Source: Paractinoplanes durhamensis (GTDB lineage: Bacteria > Actinomycetota > Actinomycetes > Mycobacteriales > Micromonosporaceae). From it: a DNA stretch of 64,000 bases. The DNA lies in the NCBI RefSeq assembly GCF_016862175.1, contig NZ_BOML01000032.1, positions 37,181 through 101,180 of the forward strand. The letters run 5' to 3'. Both the position numbers and the translations under genes were made by a program. This document shows, piece by piece, positions 24,951-37,492 of this stretch. The number at the start of each line of letters is the position of its first letter. Positions within the stretch are counted from its first letter, which is position 1. The notes under the pieces were generated by a model, which saw nothing but the letters and a program-made list of their open reading frames with translations, was not told where the DNA came from and did no database searches.

Positions 24951-26204
24951 ATGTCGTCTTCGCAAGTGTCGCGCCGGCGAGCCATCGCGCTCGCCGGTGC
25001 CGGTGTGGCCGGTGTGGCCGGCGCCGCTGCCATCGGTGGTGCCCTGGCCCGCCAGGACTCCGCGCCGTCCGCCGCCCCGGTCGCCGACCAGGTGGCGTTC
25101 TACGGGCCGGTACAGGCCGGCATCGTCACGCCGGCTCAGGACCGGCTGCATTTCGTCGCGTTCGACGTCCTCACCAAGGACCGCGATCGCCTGATCCAGC
25201 TGCTCAAGGACTGGACCGCGGCCGCCGCCCGGATGACTGCGGGCAAGGATGCCGGCGAGGTCGGCGCCGTCGCCGGGATCCTCGAGGCGCCGCCGGACGA
25301 CACCGGCGAGGCCATCGGCCTGCCCGCCGCCGGGCTCACCATCACCATCGGCTTCGGGCCCACGCTGTTCCGCGACGCCACCGGCAAGGACCGCTTCGGC
25401 CTGGCCGCGCGCAAGCCGGCCGCGCTGGCCGACCTGCCGCACTTCCCGGGTGACACCATCGACGCGGCCCTCTCCGCCGGCGACATCGGCGTGCAGGCCT
25501 GCGCGAACGATCCGCAGGTGGCGGTGCATGCGATCCGCAACCTGGCCCGGATCGGGATGGGCGTGGTCAGCGTGCGCTGGTCGCAACTCGGCTTCGGGCG
25601 GACGTCGTCCACCTCGACCACCCAGGCGACGCCGCGCAACCTGTTCGGCTTCAAGGACGGCACCGCCAACCTCAAGGCCGAGGAGACCGACCTGCTGCGC
25701 GAGCACCTGTGGGCGGCGACCGGGGACGGGCCGGAGTGGATGGCCGGCGGGTCGTACATGGTGACCCGCAAGATCCGGATGCTGATCGAGACGTGGGACC
25801 GTACCTCGCTCGGCGAGCAGGAGGACATCGTCGGCCGGACCAAGGGCGAGGGTGCCCCGATCGGCCAGGGCCAGGAGTTCGACGAGCCGGACCTGACGTC
25901 GACCTCGATCCTGGCCGACGCACACGTCCGGCTGGCCCACCCGACCACCAACTCCGGCGCGCACCTGCTGCGCCGCGGCTACAACTTCGTGGACGGCTCG
26001 GACGGGCTCGGCCGGCTCAACGCGGGGTTGTTCTTCATCGCGTACCAGCGGGATCCGCGTACGCATTTCGTACCCATTCAGCTGAATCTTGCCCGGCACG
26101 ACGCGATGAACGAGTACCTCCGGCACGTCTCCAGTGGCCTTTTCGCCTGTCCTCCCGGCGTCAGCGGGCCGGACGATTACTGGGGCCGTGCCCTTTTCGC
26201 GTAG
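24951..26204 (+). CDS. efeB: EfeB deferrochelatase/Dyp-type peroxidase
   Basis: An exported haem peroxidase that completes the EfeUOB iron-uptake system. The N-terminus SRRRAIALAGAGVAGVAGA is a Tat signal. The Dyp motif GXXDG appears as GFKDGTAN, and the proximal haem histidine lies in NSGAHLLRRGYNFVDG. At 417 residues it is full length. It starts 7 nt after efeO and ends the iron-regulated operon. Confidence 0.95.
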   Translation: MSSSQVSRRRAIALAGAGVAGVAGAAAIGGALARQDSAPSAAPVADQVAFYGPVQAGIVTPAQDRLHFVAFDVLTKDRDRLIQLLKDWTAAAARMTAGKDAGEVGAVAGILEAPPDDTGEAIGLPAAGLTITIGFGPTLFRDATGKDRFGLAARKPAALADLPHFPGDTIDAALSAGDIGVQACANDPQVAVHAIRNLARIGMGVVSVRWSQLGFGRTSSTSTTQATPRNLFGFKDGTANLKAEETDLLREHLWAATGDGPEWMAGGSYMVTRKIRMLIETWDRTSLGEQEDIVGRTKGEGAPIGQGQEFDEPDLTSTSILADAHVRLAHPTTNSGAHLLRRGYNFVDGSDGLGRLNAGLFFIAYQRDPRTHFVPIQLNLARHDAMNEYLRHVSSGLFACPPGVSGPDDYWGRALFA

Positions 26205-26280
26205 CTTCCGGCGGCCTTCCGCCGGCAAGATCGGCACCGGGGTACGCGGTACCGGGGAGGACAGTGCAATATTGGACCGC

Positions 26281-26970
26281 ATGAGAGCCCGGGTACTCGT
26301 CGTCGATGACGACCCAGCGTTGGCCGAGATGCTCGGCATCGTTCTGCGGAGCGAGGGTTTCCTGCCCTCCTTCGTCGCCGACGGCGAACGCGCCCTGGCC
26401 GCCTTCCGGGAGAGCCGGCCGGACATCGTGCTGCTCGACCTGATGCTGCCCGGCATGAGCGGCATCGACGTGGCGCGGGCGATCCGCGCCGAGTCCGGCA
26501 TCCCGATCGTCATGCTCACCGCCAAGAGCGACACCGTCGACGTGGTGCTCGGTCTCGAGTCCGGCGCCGACGACTACGTGGTCAAGCCGTTCAAGCCCAA
26601 GGAGCTGGTGGCGCGGATGCGTGCCCGCCTGCGCCGGGGCGAGGACGCGGCGCCGGAGATGCTCACCATCGGGCCGCCCGGCAACCAGATCACCATCGAC
26701 GTCCCGGCGCACACCGTGTCCCGCGACGACGAGGAGGTCAAGCTGACCCCGCTCGAGTTCGACCTGCTGGTCGCGCTCGCCCGCAAACCGCGGCAGGTGT
26801 TCACCCGCGAGGTGCTGCTCGAGCAGGTCTGGGGCTACCGCCACGCGGCCGACACCCGGCTGGTGAACGTGCACGTCCAGCGGCTGCGCGCGAAGATCGA
26901 GCCGGATCCGGAACGGCCGGAGATCATCCTTACCGTCCGGGGGGTCGGCTACAAGGCGGGCACCGGGTAA
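26281..26970 (+). CDS. mtrA: Response regulator MtrA
   Basis: An OmpR-family response regulator of 229 residues controlling envelope and cell-cycle genes in actinobacteria. The phosphoacceptor is D53 (IVLLDLMLPGMSG), with acidic residues DDD at 9-11 and the conserved lysine in VMLTAKSDT. The winged helix covers about 135-229 (KLTPLEFDLLVALARKP, NVHVQRLRAKIEPDP, VRGVGYKAG). I chose the ATG at 26281, since the longer frame upstream overlaps the efeB 3' end. mtrB follows after 30 nt. Confidence 0.96.
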   Translation: MRARVLVVDDDPALAEMLGIVLRSEGFLPSFVADGERALAAFRESRPDIVLLDLMLPGMSGIDVARAIRAESGIPIVMLTAKSDTVDVVLGLESGADDYVVKPFKPKELVARMRARLRRGEDAAPEMLTIGPPGNQITIDVPAHTVSRDDEEVKLTPLEFDLLVALARKPRQVFTREVLLEQVWGYRHAADTRLVNVHVQRLRAKIEPDPERPEIILTVRGVGYKAGTG

Positions 26971-27000
26971 TAGCCCCGAGGGGCTAACCTTGCCCGCGAG

Positions 27001-28698
27001 ATGCGTGCCCCGGCCTGGCTTCCGATGCCCGTGCGGCGCACCCTGAGGGTGCTCCGGCGCTACTTCCGCGTGTCCGCTCGCCGGCTGGAGCGGTTCCTGG
27101 CCCCGGCCCGCCGCGAGTGGCGGCGCTCGCTGCAACTGCGGGTGGTGGCGCTGACCCTTGTCGCGTCCAGCCTGCTGGTCGGGGCGTTCGGCTTCTTCGT
27201 GGCCGAGCGCAGCGCCAAGATCCTGCTCAATCGCGCGCAGGACGAGGTCCAGTCGTCGATGGCCGGCAAGGTGAAATATGCGGCCTCCCAGCTGAGCGTG
27301 CACCGCCAGGCGCGCGACCCGCGACTGCAGGCGACCGTCAACACCACGGTGGACGTGCTGGCCGACGACGACCCGGCCGAGTCCGGTGGCTCGGTGGTGT
27401 CCCTGCGCGCCGACCAGTTCACCACCGAGATCGACGCGGTCACCTCGGCGAAGATGGACACCAGCGAGCTGATCACCGCCGACCTGATCCGGGCGGTGTC
27501 CCGCGACGGCAAGGTCGCCGAGCAGGTCCGCACCGCCCAGGTGGACGGCCGGCAGACCAAGTTCCTGGTCTACGGGTCGCCGGTGCCGACCAGCTTCGGG
27601 CACGTCGAGCTCTACTACCTGGTGCCGCTGACCACCGAGGACAGCGCGGCCAATCAGATCCGCACCACCGTGCTGGTCACCGGTCTGGCCCTGGTCATCC
27701 TGCTGGGGGTGGTGGCCGGCCTGGTCACCCGCCTGGTGGTGCTCCCGGTGCGGGATGCGGCGCGGACCGCCCAGCGGCTCTCGGCCGGCCTGCTCGACCA
27801 GCGGATGAAGGTGGACGGCGAGGACGATCTGGCGCTGCTCGCCGCGTCGTTCAACCAGATGGCGGCCAACCTGCAGCGGCAGATCGTCCGGCTGGAGGAG
27901 ATGTCCCGGCTGCAGCGGCGCTTCACCTCGGACGTCTCGCACGAGCTGCGCACCCCGCTGACCACCGTGCGGATGGCCGCCGACCTGATCTTCTCCGAGC
28001 GAGAAGACTTCGACCCGGCCGTGGCCCGCAGCGCCGAGCTGTTGCAGGCCGAGCTGGACCGCTTCGAGAGCCTGCTCACCGACCTGCTGGAGATCAGCCG
28101 CTTCGACGCCGGCTTCGCCGCCCTGGACGCCGAGCACGCCGACCTGGTCCCGATCGTGCAGCGGGTCGCCGACCGGCTGACCGGCCTGGCCGACCGGGTC
28201 GGGGTCACCCTCGAGCTGCGCGTGCCGGAGGCCCCGGTGATCGCCGAGATCGACCCGCGCCGGATCGAACGGGTGCTGCGCAACCTGGTCGGCAACGCCG
28301 TCGAGCACGGCGAGGGCCGGCCGGTGCAGATCACCCTGGCCTGCGACGAGGCGGCGGTCGCGGTGACCGTGCGCGACCACGGCATCGGCCTCAAGCCCGG
28401 CGAGGAACGCCTTGTCTTCAACCGGTTCTGGCGGGCCGACCCGTCCCGGGCCCGGCAGACCGGCGGCACCGGCCTCGGCCTGTCGATCAGCGCCGAGGAC
28501 GCCCGGCTGCACGGCGGCTGGCTGGAGGCGTGGGGCGCGCCCGGCGAGGGCGCCCAGTTCCGGCTGACCCTGCCGGTGCGCTCCGGTGACCGGCTGGTGG
28601 CCGCGCCGCTGACGCTGATCCCGCGCGACCGGGTGCCGGCCATCGACAGCTCCGCCGTCAACGGCCGGCTCAGCGACGAGACGGCCGAGGTGATCTGA
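27001..28698 (+). CDS. mtrB: Sensor histidine kinase MtrB
   Basis: The membrane sensor kinase partner of MtrA, 565 aa. TM1 is at about 48-70, an extracytoplasmic sensor region spans about 70-215, TM2 is at about 222-245, and HAMP is at about 245-295. The H-box is SDVSHELRTPLTTVRM (phospho-His near 318). The catalytic ATPase has NLVGNAVEHG, DHGIGL and GGTGLGLSI. Its stop overlaps the lpqB start by 1 nt (TGATG). Confidence 0.96.
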   Translation: MRAPAWLPMPVRRTLRVLRRYFRVSARRLERFLAPARREWRRSLQLRVVALTLVASSLLVGAFGFFVAERSAKILLNRAQDEVQSSMAGKVKYAASQLSVHRQARDPRLQATVNTTVDVLADDDPAESGGSVVSLRADQFTTEIDAVTSAKMDTSELITADLIRAVSRDGKVAEQVRTAQVDGRQTKFLVYGSPVPTSFGHVELYYLVPLTTEDSAANQIRTTVLVTGLALVILLGVVAGLVTRLVVLPVRDAARTAQRLSAGLLDQRMKVDGEDDLALLAASFNQMAANLQRQIVRLEEMSRLQRRFTSDVSHELRTPLTTVRMAADLIFSEREDFDPAVARSAELLQAELDRFESLLTDLLEISRFDAGFAALDAEHADLVPIVQRVADRLTGLADRVGVTLELRVPEAPVIAEIDPRRIERVLRNLVGNAVEHGEGRPVQITLACDEAAVAVTVRDHGIGLKPGEERLVFNRFWRADPSRARQTGGTGLGLSISAEDARLHGGWLEAWGAPGEGAQFRLTLPVRSGDRLVAAPLTLIPRDRVPAIDSSAVNGRLSDETAEVI

Positions 28699-30512
28699 TG
28701 CGCCGGTACGCAACGCTCGCCCTGGCCGCCGTGCTGCTGGCCGGCGGCTGCGGCATCCCGGACGACACCGACGTGACCGTGATCGGCGACGGGCCGTCGG
28801 CCGGCTTCGCCACCACCGACGACAGCGTGCCCTCCGAGCCACCCAAGCGGGAGTCCGCCACCGACCCGGCCCAGCTGGTGAATTACTACCTGCAGGCCGC
28901 GGCGGGCGACCCCGAGGGGGCGGTCAACCGGGTGAAATCGTTCCTCTCCGAGGACGCCAAGCCCGGCTTCCCGGCCACCGCCGACGTCCGGGTGATCCGG
29001 CTGACCGACAAGCTGCTCTACACCCCCGGCGATCCCGAGATCACCTTCCGGGCCCAGCAGGTCGGCACGCTCAAGAGCAACGGCGTGCTGGAGCCGTCGC
29101 CCGATCCGTCGCCCGCCGACACCGAATACAAATTGAAGGTCGGCACGGTCGGCGAGGCCGGCCTGTTCATCACCTCGCCGCCACCGCGTGGGCTGTTGAT
29201 GACCGATACCGCGCTGAACGACTACTACCTGCGCCGCACGGTCTACTTCTGGAACAACGACAACACCGCGCTGGTGCCCGACCTGCGCTACATGCCACGC
29301 AGCCTGCCCAGCGTCCAGCAGCCCACCACGATCCTCAACTGGCTGGTCAACGGGCCGGCCTCCTGGCTCGGCGACACCGTGCACGGCCTGCCGACGGGCA
29401 CCGCCGCGCCCGACAACGTGCCCGCCGCCGCCAACGAGACGCTGCAGGTCACGCTGAGCGCCCAGGCCGTGCCGACCGGCGACGACAAGTCGCTCGACCG
29501 GCTGCGCCGGCAGTTGCAGTGGTCGCTGCGAGATCTGATCCCGCGCGACCTCGAGCTCAAGATCGGCAACCAGGACCCGGTTCGCTACTCCGGCATCGAC
29601 TACCAGGACAGCAACGTCGCCGCCCGGCTGGCCGACCGGCCGGAGCGCTTCGTCGTCTACAACTCCTCGATCCGCCGGCTCAACGACTCGGCGCAGCCGG
29701 CCGACCCGATCCCGGTGATCAAGTCGCCGGACAACAAGGGTTTCGTGTCGGCCGCGATGAGTTCCTCGGCCACGCACACCTACGTGGCCGCGGTGACCGG
29801 CGCCGGCAAGAGCCCGAAGCTGCGGGTCGCGGTGGCCCGGATCGGCCAGCAGAACGACCTGGTCGAGGTGCCCGGCCTCACCGGCAACCTGGGCCGGCCG
29901 GTCTGGGCGATCACCCCCGACAACGACCCGAGCGGCGCGATCGGCCTGATCACCGCGAACGGGAAGCTCTACAGCTTCGGCGTCGGCGGGGCGAAGGCGG
30001 TGCCGGTCGAGTGGCAGGGCGACCCGGGCGCGATCACCGCGATCTCGGTGGCGCCGGACGGCTACCGGGTCGCACTGGTGGCCGGCGGCCGGCTCTACCG
30101 CACGGTGCTCGACACCGGCGGCGACGCGCTGACCCTGAGCGCGCCGGAGCAGCTGCAGCCGCCCAACTTCAGCTCGGTCGCGGCGGTCGCCTGGAGCAGC
30201 GAGACCTACCTGGCGGTGGCCGGCACCCGGGCCGACGGGCGGTCCGCGGTGATGGACGTGTCGGTCGACGGGGCGCTGACCTATGCGCGGCTCACCGACA
30301 TCGGCAAGGAGACGGTCATCTACCTCACGGCGTACCCGGCCAACCCGGTGTCCCGCGAGGAAAATTCGGACTCGGAGGCGTACGAGACCGCGGGTGACGC
30401 CTGGGACGTGCTCGGCGAGCCGGTCCGGATCACCGCGGCCGACCTGGCCGGCCCGGCCGCCAGCGCGCCGCCGGCCGGGGCGGCACCGACCGCGCCGTTC
30501 TTCCTCGACTAG
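28698..30512 (+). CDS. lpqB: LpqB lipoprotein of the MtrAB system
   Basis: A 604-residue lipoprotein that modulates MtrB, as shown in mycobacteria. The lipobox is LLAGGCG (lipidated Cys near 18). The N-terminal half contains a GerMN-like domain (TILNWLVNGPASWLGDTVHGLP, about 210-290). The C-terminal half is a WD40/propeller-like region (VWAITPDNDPSGAIGLI, ITAISVAPDGYRVALVAGG). It is translationally coupled to mtrB, and the comF-like gene follows 21 nt later. Confidence 0.95.
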   Translation: MRRYATLALAAVLLAGGCGIPDDTDVTVIGDGPSAGFATTDDSVPSEPPKRESATDPAQLVNYYLQAAAGDPEGAVNRVKSFLSEDAKPGFPATADVRVIRLTDKLLYTPGDPEITFRAQQVGTLKSNGVLEPSPDPSPADTEYKLKVGTVGEAGLFITSPPPRGLLMTDTALNDYYLRRTVYFWNNDNTALVPDLRYMPRSLPSVQQPTTILNWLVNGPASWLGDTVHGLPTGTAAPDNVPAAANETLQVTLSAQAVPTGDDKSLDRLRRQLQWSLRDLIPRDLELKIGNQDPVRYSGIDYQDSNVAARLADRPERFVVYNSSIRRLNDSAQPADPIPVIKSPDNKGFVSAAMSSSATHTYVAAVTGAGKSPKLRVAVARIGQQNDLVEVPGLTGNLGRPVWAITPDNDPSGAIGLITANGKLYSFGVGGAKAVPVEWQGDPGAITAISVAPDGYRVALVAGGRLYRTVLDTGGDALTLSAPEQLQPPNFSSVAAVAWSSETYLAVAGTRADGRSAVMDVSVDGALTYARLTDIGKETVIYLTAYPANPVSREENSDSEAYETAGDAWDVLGEPVRITAADLAGPAASAPPAGAAPTAPFFLD

Positions 30513-30533
30513 CCGAGCCGGAGCCGATCGCGG

Positions 30534-31265
30534 ATGGCCGTCGCGTTTCTTGCCGATCTCGCCGATCTGGTGCTGCCCGCGCCATGTGCCGGCTGCGGCG
30601 CCGAGCGGCTCCCGCTGCGCTACGGGATGTGCGCCGGGTGCGCGACCCTCCTGGAAGCCCTGCGGCCGTTCCGGACCGCGCCGAGCCCCCCGCCACCCGG
30701 CCTGCCCCCGTGCGTCGCCGTGGGGACCTATCAGGGGCCGTTACGGGGTGCTCTGCTCGCCTACAAGGAGCGCGGCCGGCACCGGCTGGCCCGGCCGCTC
30801 GGGATGCTGCTCGCCGCCGCGGTGGCCGAGCTCGCCCCGCGGGACCGCCCGGTCACCCTGCTGACGGTGCCGTCCACCGCCGCGGCGATGCGTGCGCGCG
30901 GCGGCGACCACATGGCACGTCTCGCCGGACAGGCGGTGCGACGGCTGCGCGGGGCCGGTTGGGAGGCTGGCGTGGTCCGGCCGCTCCGAGCGTTACCGAG
31001 ACCTGACTCTGCGTCACTTTCTGCCGCCGAACGCCGTGCGGCGGCTGAGAGTTCGCTGCGAATCCGCTCCGCTCTGATCGGATTTCGCCGACGCGCGACC
31101 CGGTTCGGGGGCACGCTTGTGGTGGTCGACGACATCGTCACGACCGGGGCCACGCTGGCCGCGGTGACGCGTCGCCTGAAGGAGGCGGACATGCAGGTCA
31201 CGGGTGCCGCAGTGTTGGCCGCGACTCGACTGCGCCGAGCCTCCCGGGGAAAATTCTCCGGATAA
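30534..31265 (+). CDS. ComF family protein (phosphoribosyltransferase-like)
   Basis: A 243-residue member of the ComF/GntX family. An N-terminal zinc-finger-like region has CAGCGAERLPLRYGMCAGC (about 18-36). The C-terminal PRPP-binding motif is VVVDDIVTTGATLA near residues 197-210. ComF supports DNA uptake in Bacillus, but its role in actinobacteria is unknown. The place next to lpqB is conserved in mycobacteria. Confidence 0.9.
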   Translation: MAVAFLADLADLVLPAPCAGCGAERLPLRYGMCAGCATLLEALRPFRTAPSPPPPGLPPCVAVGTYQGPLRGALLAYKERGRHRLARPLGMLLAAAVAELAPRDRPVTLLTVPSTAAAMRARGGDHMARLAGQAVRRLRGAGWEAGVVRPLRALPRPDSASLSAAERRAAAESSLRIRSALIGFRRRATRFGGTLVVVDDIVTTGATLAAVTRRLKEADMQVTGAAVLAATRLRRASRGKFSG

Positions 31266-31583
31266 CCGCCTCGTGGTACCGAAAGGGCCAAAGGTCACGG
31301 ATCAGGTATCCGAAACGAGGGGTGACGCGGGAGCATCGGCACGTTAGCGTCTTGGTGACGAGGGTAGGTTTCATCGCCTACTCGCCCACCGGGAGAGCGC
31401 GGAGTCATCCGCTTCAGGGCCACCGGAAAGGAGTCGTCGCATTCGCGATCGGTCACGCCGCGTGAGCTCCCCAAGCCGAGCGGAACGGGCGTCACCGTAA
31501 CCAGCAGCGCGTCGCATTTCGGCGCCCCCGGCACCTAGGTCGATCAGGGCGCCCGCTGAACAAAACGTTGGGGGAGGTCACGA
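31266..31583. other. 318-bp intergenic region upstream of hpf
   Basis: No ORF with coding character is visible. CCTCGT near 31269 and ACGAGG near 31314 are complementary, which could fold into a weak stem just after comF. The stretch probably holds the hpf promoter, but I cannot assign hexamers with confidence. Confidence 0.4.
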
Positions 31584-32207
31584 GTGGACATTGTCGTCAA
31601 GGGCCGCAACGTAGAGGTTCCCGACCACTATCGGGAACACGTCGCCGACAAGCTGAGCAAGGTCGAACGCTACGACCAGAAGCTGATCCGCGCCGACGTG
31701 GAGCTGTTCCACGAACGCAATCCACGGCAGGCGGACACGTGCCAGCGCGTCGAGATCACCGTCATGACCAGAGGTCCGGTAATCCGGGCCGAGGCCTGCG
31801 CCAAGGACTTCTACGCAGCCCTGGACCTAGCAATAACCAAACTCGACGGCCGGCTGCGGCGTTCCGCCGACCGCCGCCGGGTCCACCGCGGGCGGCACGC
31901 CCCCGTCTCGGTAGCGGCTGCGACCGCCGGCCTGCCCACCGATCTGAGCATGGCCACCACGGCCGCCGAGGAGTCGTCCTCCGTCGCCACCGCCCTCGCC
32001 GAGCACGACGAGGATCAGCCGTGGCGCATCGTGCGGGAGAAAGAGCACCCCGCCGATCCGATGACCGTCGATGATGCCCTCTTCCAGATGGAGCTCGTCG
32101 GCCACGACTTCTACCTGTTCCTCGACAAGGACAGCGGCCGGCCGAGCGTCGTCTACCGGCGACGCGGCTACGACTACGGGATTCTTTCGCTGGAGACCCC
32201 CGCCTGA
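31584..32207 (+). CDS. hpf: Ribosome hibernation promoting factor, long form
   Basis: Dimerises 70S ribosomes into inactive 100S particles in stationary phase. Residues 1-110 are the S30AE domain (VDIVVKGRNVEVPDHYREHV, RVEITVMTRGP). A linker of about 50 residues follows. The C-terminal dimerisation domain holds DPMTVDDALFQMELVGHDFYLF and VVYRRRGYDYGIL. The GTG at 31584 follows a strong GGGGGAGG. It ends 12 nt from the convergent GNAT gene. Confidence 0.95.
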   Translation: MDIVVKGRNVEVPDHYREHVADKLSKVERYDQKLIRADVELFHERNPRQADTCQRVEITVMTRGPVIRAEACAKDFYAALDLAITKLDGRLRRSADRRRVHRGRHAPVSVAAATAGLPTDLSMATTAAEESSSVATALAEHDEDQPWRIVREKEHPADPMTVDDALFQMELVGHDFYLFLDKDSGRPSVVYRRRGYDYGILSLETPA

Positions 32208-32219
32208 GCGGATGAGGCC

Positions 32220-33356
32220 TCAGCCATCGAGCCGGGGGCCTTCGGTCAGGAGGTCCTCGGCGAGGAGGACGAACTGCACGTCGTCCACGCGCGTCTTGCC
32301 CGGGCCGGGCAACCGCGATCTGAGGTACGCCTCGCGGCGGAACCCAGCCTTCTCCAACACCCGCTGCGATCCCGCGTTCGACGGAAGCGTTCCCGCAATG
32401 AGGCGGGCGATGTCCGTTTCCGCGAATGCCCACAGCGCGACCATCTGGGCCGCCCGGGTCATGAAGCCACGCCCCCGGAAGGCCGGCATCATGCTGTAGC
32501 CGATCATCGCCTGCCCGGTGGGCGGCTCCTCGTAGAACAACGCGATCTCGCCGGCCGGGGCCCCGGTGGCCACGTCGGTGATCACCAACTCGGCACGGGT
32601 GCCGGCCAGCCACTGGGCCGGGGCCCGCAGGCATCGCTCGGCGACCTGGGCCGGGTCCGGCGGCTCGGCCGGCACGCTGGTCTGCCAGACCTCGGGCAGG
32701 CTGCGCAGCCGGACGATGAAGTCGGTGTCCGCCGGGCCGGCCGGGCGCAGGGTCACGACGCCGTCGGTGAGCTCGCCGCCGGGCAGGTCGGGCAGGAGGC
32801 GTGGGGTCGGCTCACCGGAGTCGCCGGCCAGCCGGGCGAATGCCACCAGATCCTCGCGGCCACCGTCGCGGCCGGGCATCGCGGCACGGCGGACTCCCTC
32901 GCGCCGATAGCCGGCCGCGAGCGCGACACGCTGACTCACCGGATTATCCCAATGGGTGAGTAGTTCCAGCCGGGCGAGTCCGGTGCCGAGGGCGTGCGCG
33001 CTCAGGGCGCGGACGGCCGCGGTGGCCACCCCGCGATGGCGGGCCCAGGAGGCCACCCAGTAGCCGATCTCGGCCTGGCCGCGGCTGGGTATCACCTTGT
33101 CGAAACCGATGCCGCCGAGCACCTCGTCGGAGCCGGGATCGGCGATCGCGTAGACCGCTCCACCCTCGGCGAACACCGAGGTCACGCCCTCGCTGAGGAA
33201 GCGTTCGGCGTGTGCGAGGGTGAACGGCGAGGGCAGTGGTGGCAGGAACCGGAAGCAGAGTGGATCGTCGTAACCGGCGGCGACCGCTTCGAGATCCTCC
33301 GGGCGAAATGCCCGTAGGCGCACGCCAGCGCCGGTGATCTCCGTGGTGATGCTCAA
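32220..33356 (-). CDS. Tandem double GNAT acetyltransferase
   Basis: About 378 residues containing two GNAT domains in one chain. Domain 1 covers about 10-175 (VRLRAFRPEDLEAV, ARHRGVATAAVRALSAHA, NPVSQRVALAAGYRREG). Domain 2 covers about 195-370 (TLRPAGPADTDFIVRLR, AFRGRGFMTRAAQMVALWAF, NAGSQRVLEKAGFRRE). Both keep the acetyl-CoA loop. The TTG at 33356 with GGGAGG just upstream is the best start; a longer frame to 33425 lacks one. The substrates are unknown. Confidence 0.88.
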   Translation of the reverse strand: MSITTEITGAGVRLRAFRPEDLEAVAAGYDDPLCFRFLPPLPSPFTLAHAERFLSEGVTSVFAEGGAVYAIADPGSDEVLGGIGFDKVIPSRGQAEIGYWVASWARHRGVATAAVRALSAHALGTGLARLELLTHWDNPVSQRVALAAGYRREGVRRAAMPGRDGGREDLVAFARLAGDSGEPTPRLLPDLPGGELTDGVVTLRPAGPADTDFIVRLRSLPEVWQTSVPAEPPDPAQVAERCLRAPAQWLAGTRAELVITDVATGAPAGEIALFYEEPPTGQAMIGYSMMPAFRGRGFMTRAAQMVALWAFAETDIARLIAGTLPSNAGSQRVLEKAGFRREAYLRSRLPGPGKTRVDDVQFVLLAEDLLTEGPRLDG

Positions 33357-33530
33357 ATTGCCTCCCGATGGTGCCGTTTTCGGGGGTAATCCTGCCGGAA
33401 ACGCTGCGCTCTCAGCGAACTCCATGCCATGTTTCGCGCCGTTTGTGCGGTTTACTGGAGGCTCGGGTCACAGGTTCCGCGAGGGGGTGCCTACGATGGT
33501 CCGGCAGACTGTCTAGGGGAGCGCTGACCC

Positions 33531-36431
<2,901 letters not shown>

Positions 36432-36446
36432 CCTGACGTTTGATGC

Positions 36447-36474
36447 GGCCCGCCGGCGTTGTCGCCGGCGGGCC
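36447..36474 (+). terminator. Hairpin terminator after secA
   Basis: A 12-bp perfect stem (36447-36458 with 36463-36474) with the loop TTGT follows the secA stop, and TTCTG comes after it. Confidence 0.85.
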
Positions 36475-36545
36475 GTTCTGCATCCTTTACTTGCTGGCAA
36501 ACGGTGGCAAACTGAGCCGATCGCAAGCTAGGAGGCGGAACTGTC

Positions 36546-36761
36546 GTGGAGCCCAGGTTCCTTCTGCTGTCCGACGTGGCAGCCGAGCTGAACGTGTCGG
36601 ATTCGCAGGTCTACCACATGGTCCGCAGCGGCGAGCTGCCCGCGATCAAGGTCGGCGGGCGCGGTCAATGGCGGGTGGAGCGCTCCAGGCTGGAGGAATA
36701 CATCCAGCAGAAGTACGCCGAGACCGCCGAGTGGGTCCGGGGCAACCCGCTGACCGAGTAG
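36546..36761 (+). CDS. Excisionase-like HTH DNA-binding protein
   Basis: A 71-residue MerR/excisionase-type winged helix (FLLLSDVAAELNVSDSQVYHM, VRSGELPAIKVGGRGQWRV, LEEYIQQKYAE). It is similar in size and fold to BldC but not clearly orthologous. The GTG at 36546 follows AGGAGG by about 11 nt. Lying alone between secA and an Rv3235-family gene, it is more likely a chromosomal regulator than a phage excisionase. Confidence 0.88.
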   Translation: MEPRFLLLSDVAAELNVSDSQVYHMVRSGELPAIKVGGRGQWRVERSRLEEYIQQKYAETAEWVRGNPLTE

Positions 36762-36847
36762 GCCGGTTTGCGCGTCTTCCCGCATCGGTCCATCCACATT
36801 GACCCTCCGTCACCGGAGCCCCAACAATCGCTTCTGAAGGGAATCGA

Positions 36848-36867
36848 AGGCAAACGCAGGCAAACGC
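36848..36867 (+). repeat. Two tandem 10-bp repeats upstream of the Rv3235-family gene
   Basis: AGGCAAACGC occurs twice in direct tandem at 36848-36857 and 36858-36867. Sites one helical turn apart can bind a protein cooperatively on one DNA face, and the neighbouring excisionase-like HTH is a candidate. This is weak inference. Confidence 0.3.
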
Positions 36868-36884
36868 AACGATCGGGGTGCAGG

Positions 36885-37466
36885 ATGAGACGGACGGTGG
36901 AGATCGCGCCCAGAGGCCCGCGCCCCTCCATCAGCCTCCGGAGGGTCCCGCCCTGCGAGCCTCCGTTCGACGACGAGATCGAGCCCACCGTCTGGGCGAC
37001 CGCGCACCAGATGGCGTTCGACTGGTCCCCGCCTCCACCGCCTCCACCGCCACCTGCGCCGCCCCCACCGCCGCTGCGCCGCTCGGTGGTGGCCGGTGCC
37101 TCGCAGGAGGCCAAGCTGGCGGTCCACCGCTTCGTGCGGCTGGCCGTCGAGGTGCTCAACGGCCACCGCCCACCCGCCCACCTCCGCCACCTGTCCCGCC
37201 CCGAGGAGGCGGCCGGCGTGGTCGCCCAGGGTCTGGCCGGCGCCCGCCGGGTGGCCGAGCTGAGAAGCACCGGCCCGCCGGCCCGCCGCGCCGGCCATCG
37301 GCGGCCGTCCCCGGTCGCCGTCGTCCGCCTGCGCATGTGCGAGCCGCGCCCGGGCGCGGTCGAGGCCGCGATCGCCCTGGTGACCGGCGAGCGCACGTGG
37401 GCCATGGCGTTGCGGATGGAGCTGCACCATCAGGCGTGGTCGGCCACGACGCTGCGCCTCATCTAG
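36885..37466 (+). CDS. Rv3235 family protein with polyproline tract
   Basis: About 193 residues. The core VHRFVRLAVEVLNGHRPPAHLRHL and the C-terminal VVRLRMCEPRPGAVEAAIALVTGERTWAMALRMEL are typical of the Rv3235 family found near secA in actinobacteria; the function is unknown. A tract of fourteen prolines broken by a single alanine (about 48-62) precedes the core. The ATG at 36885 fits the first family block best; upstream in-frame starts exist to 36768. Confidence 0.85.
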   Translation: MRRTVEIAPRGPRPSISLRRVPPCEPPFDDEIEPTVWATAHQMAFDWSPPPPPPPPPAPPPPPLRRSVVAGASQEAKLAVHRFVRLAVEVLNGHRPPAHLRHLSRPEEAAGVVAQGLAGARRVAELRSTGPPARRAGHRRPSPVAVVRLRMCEPRPGAVEAAIALVTGERTWAMALRMELHHQAWSATTLRLI

Positions 37467-37492
37467 GAAAGGCCCCTGTACCCCCGGGGCGC

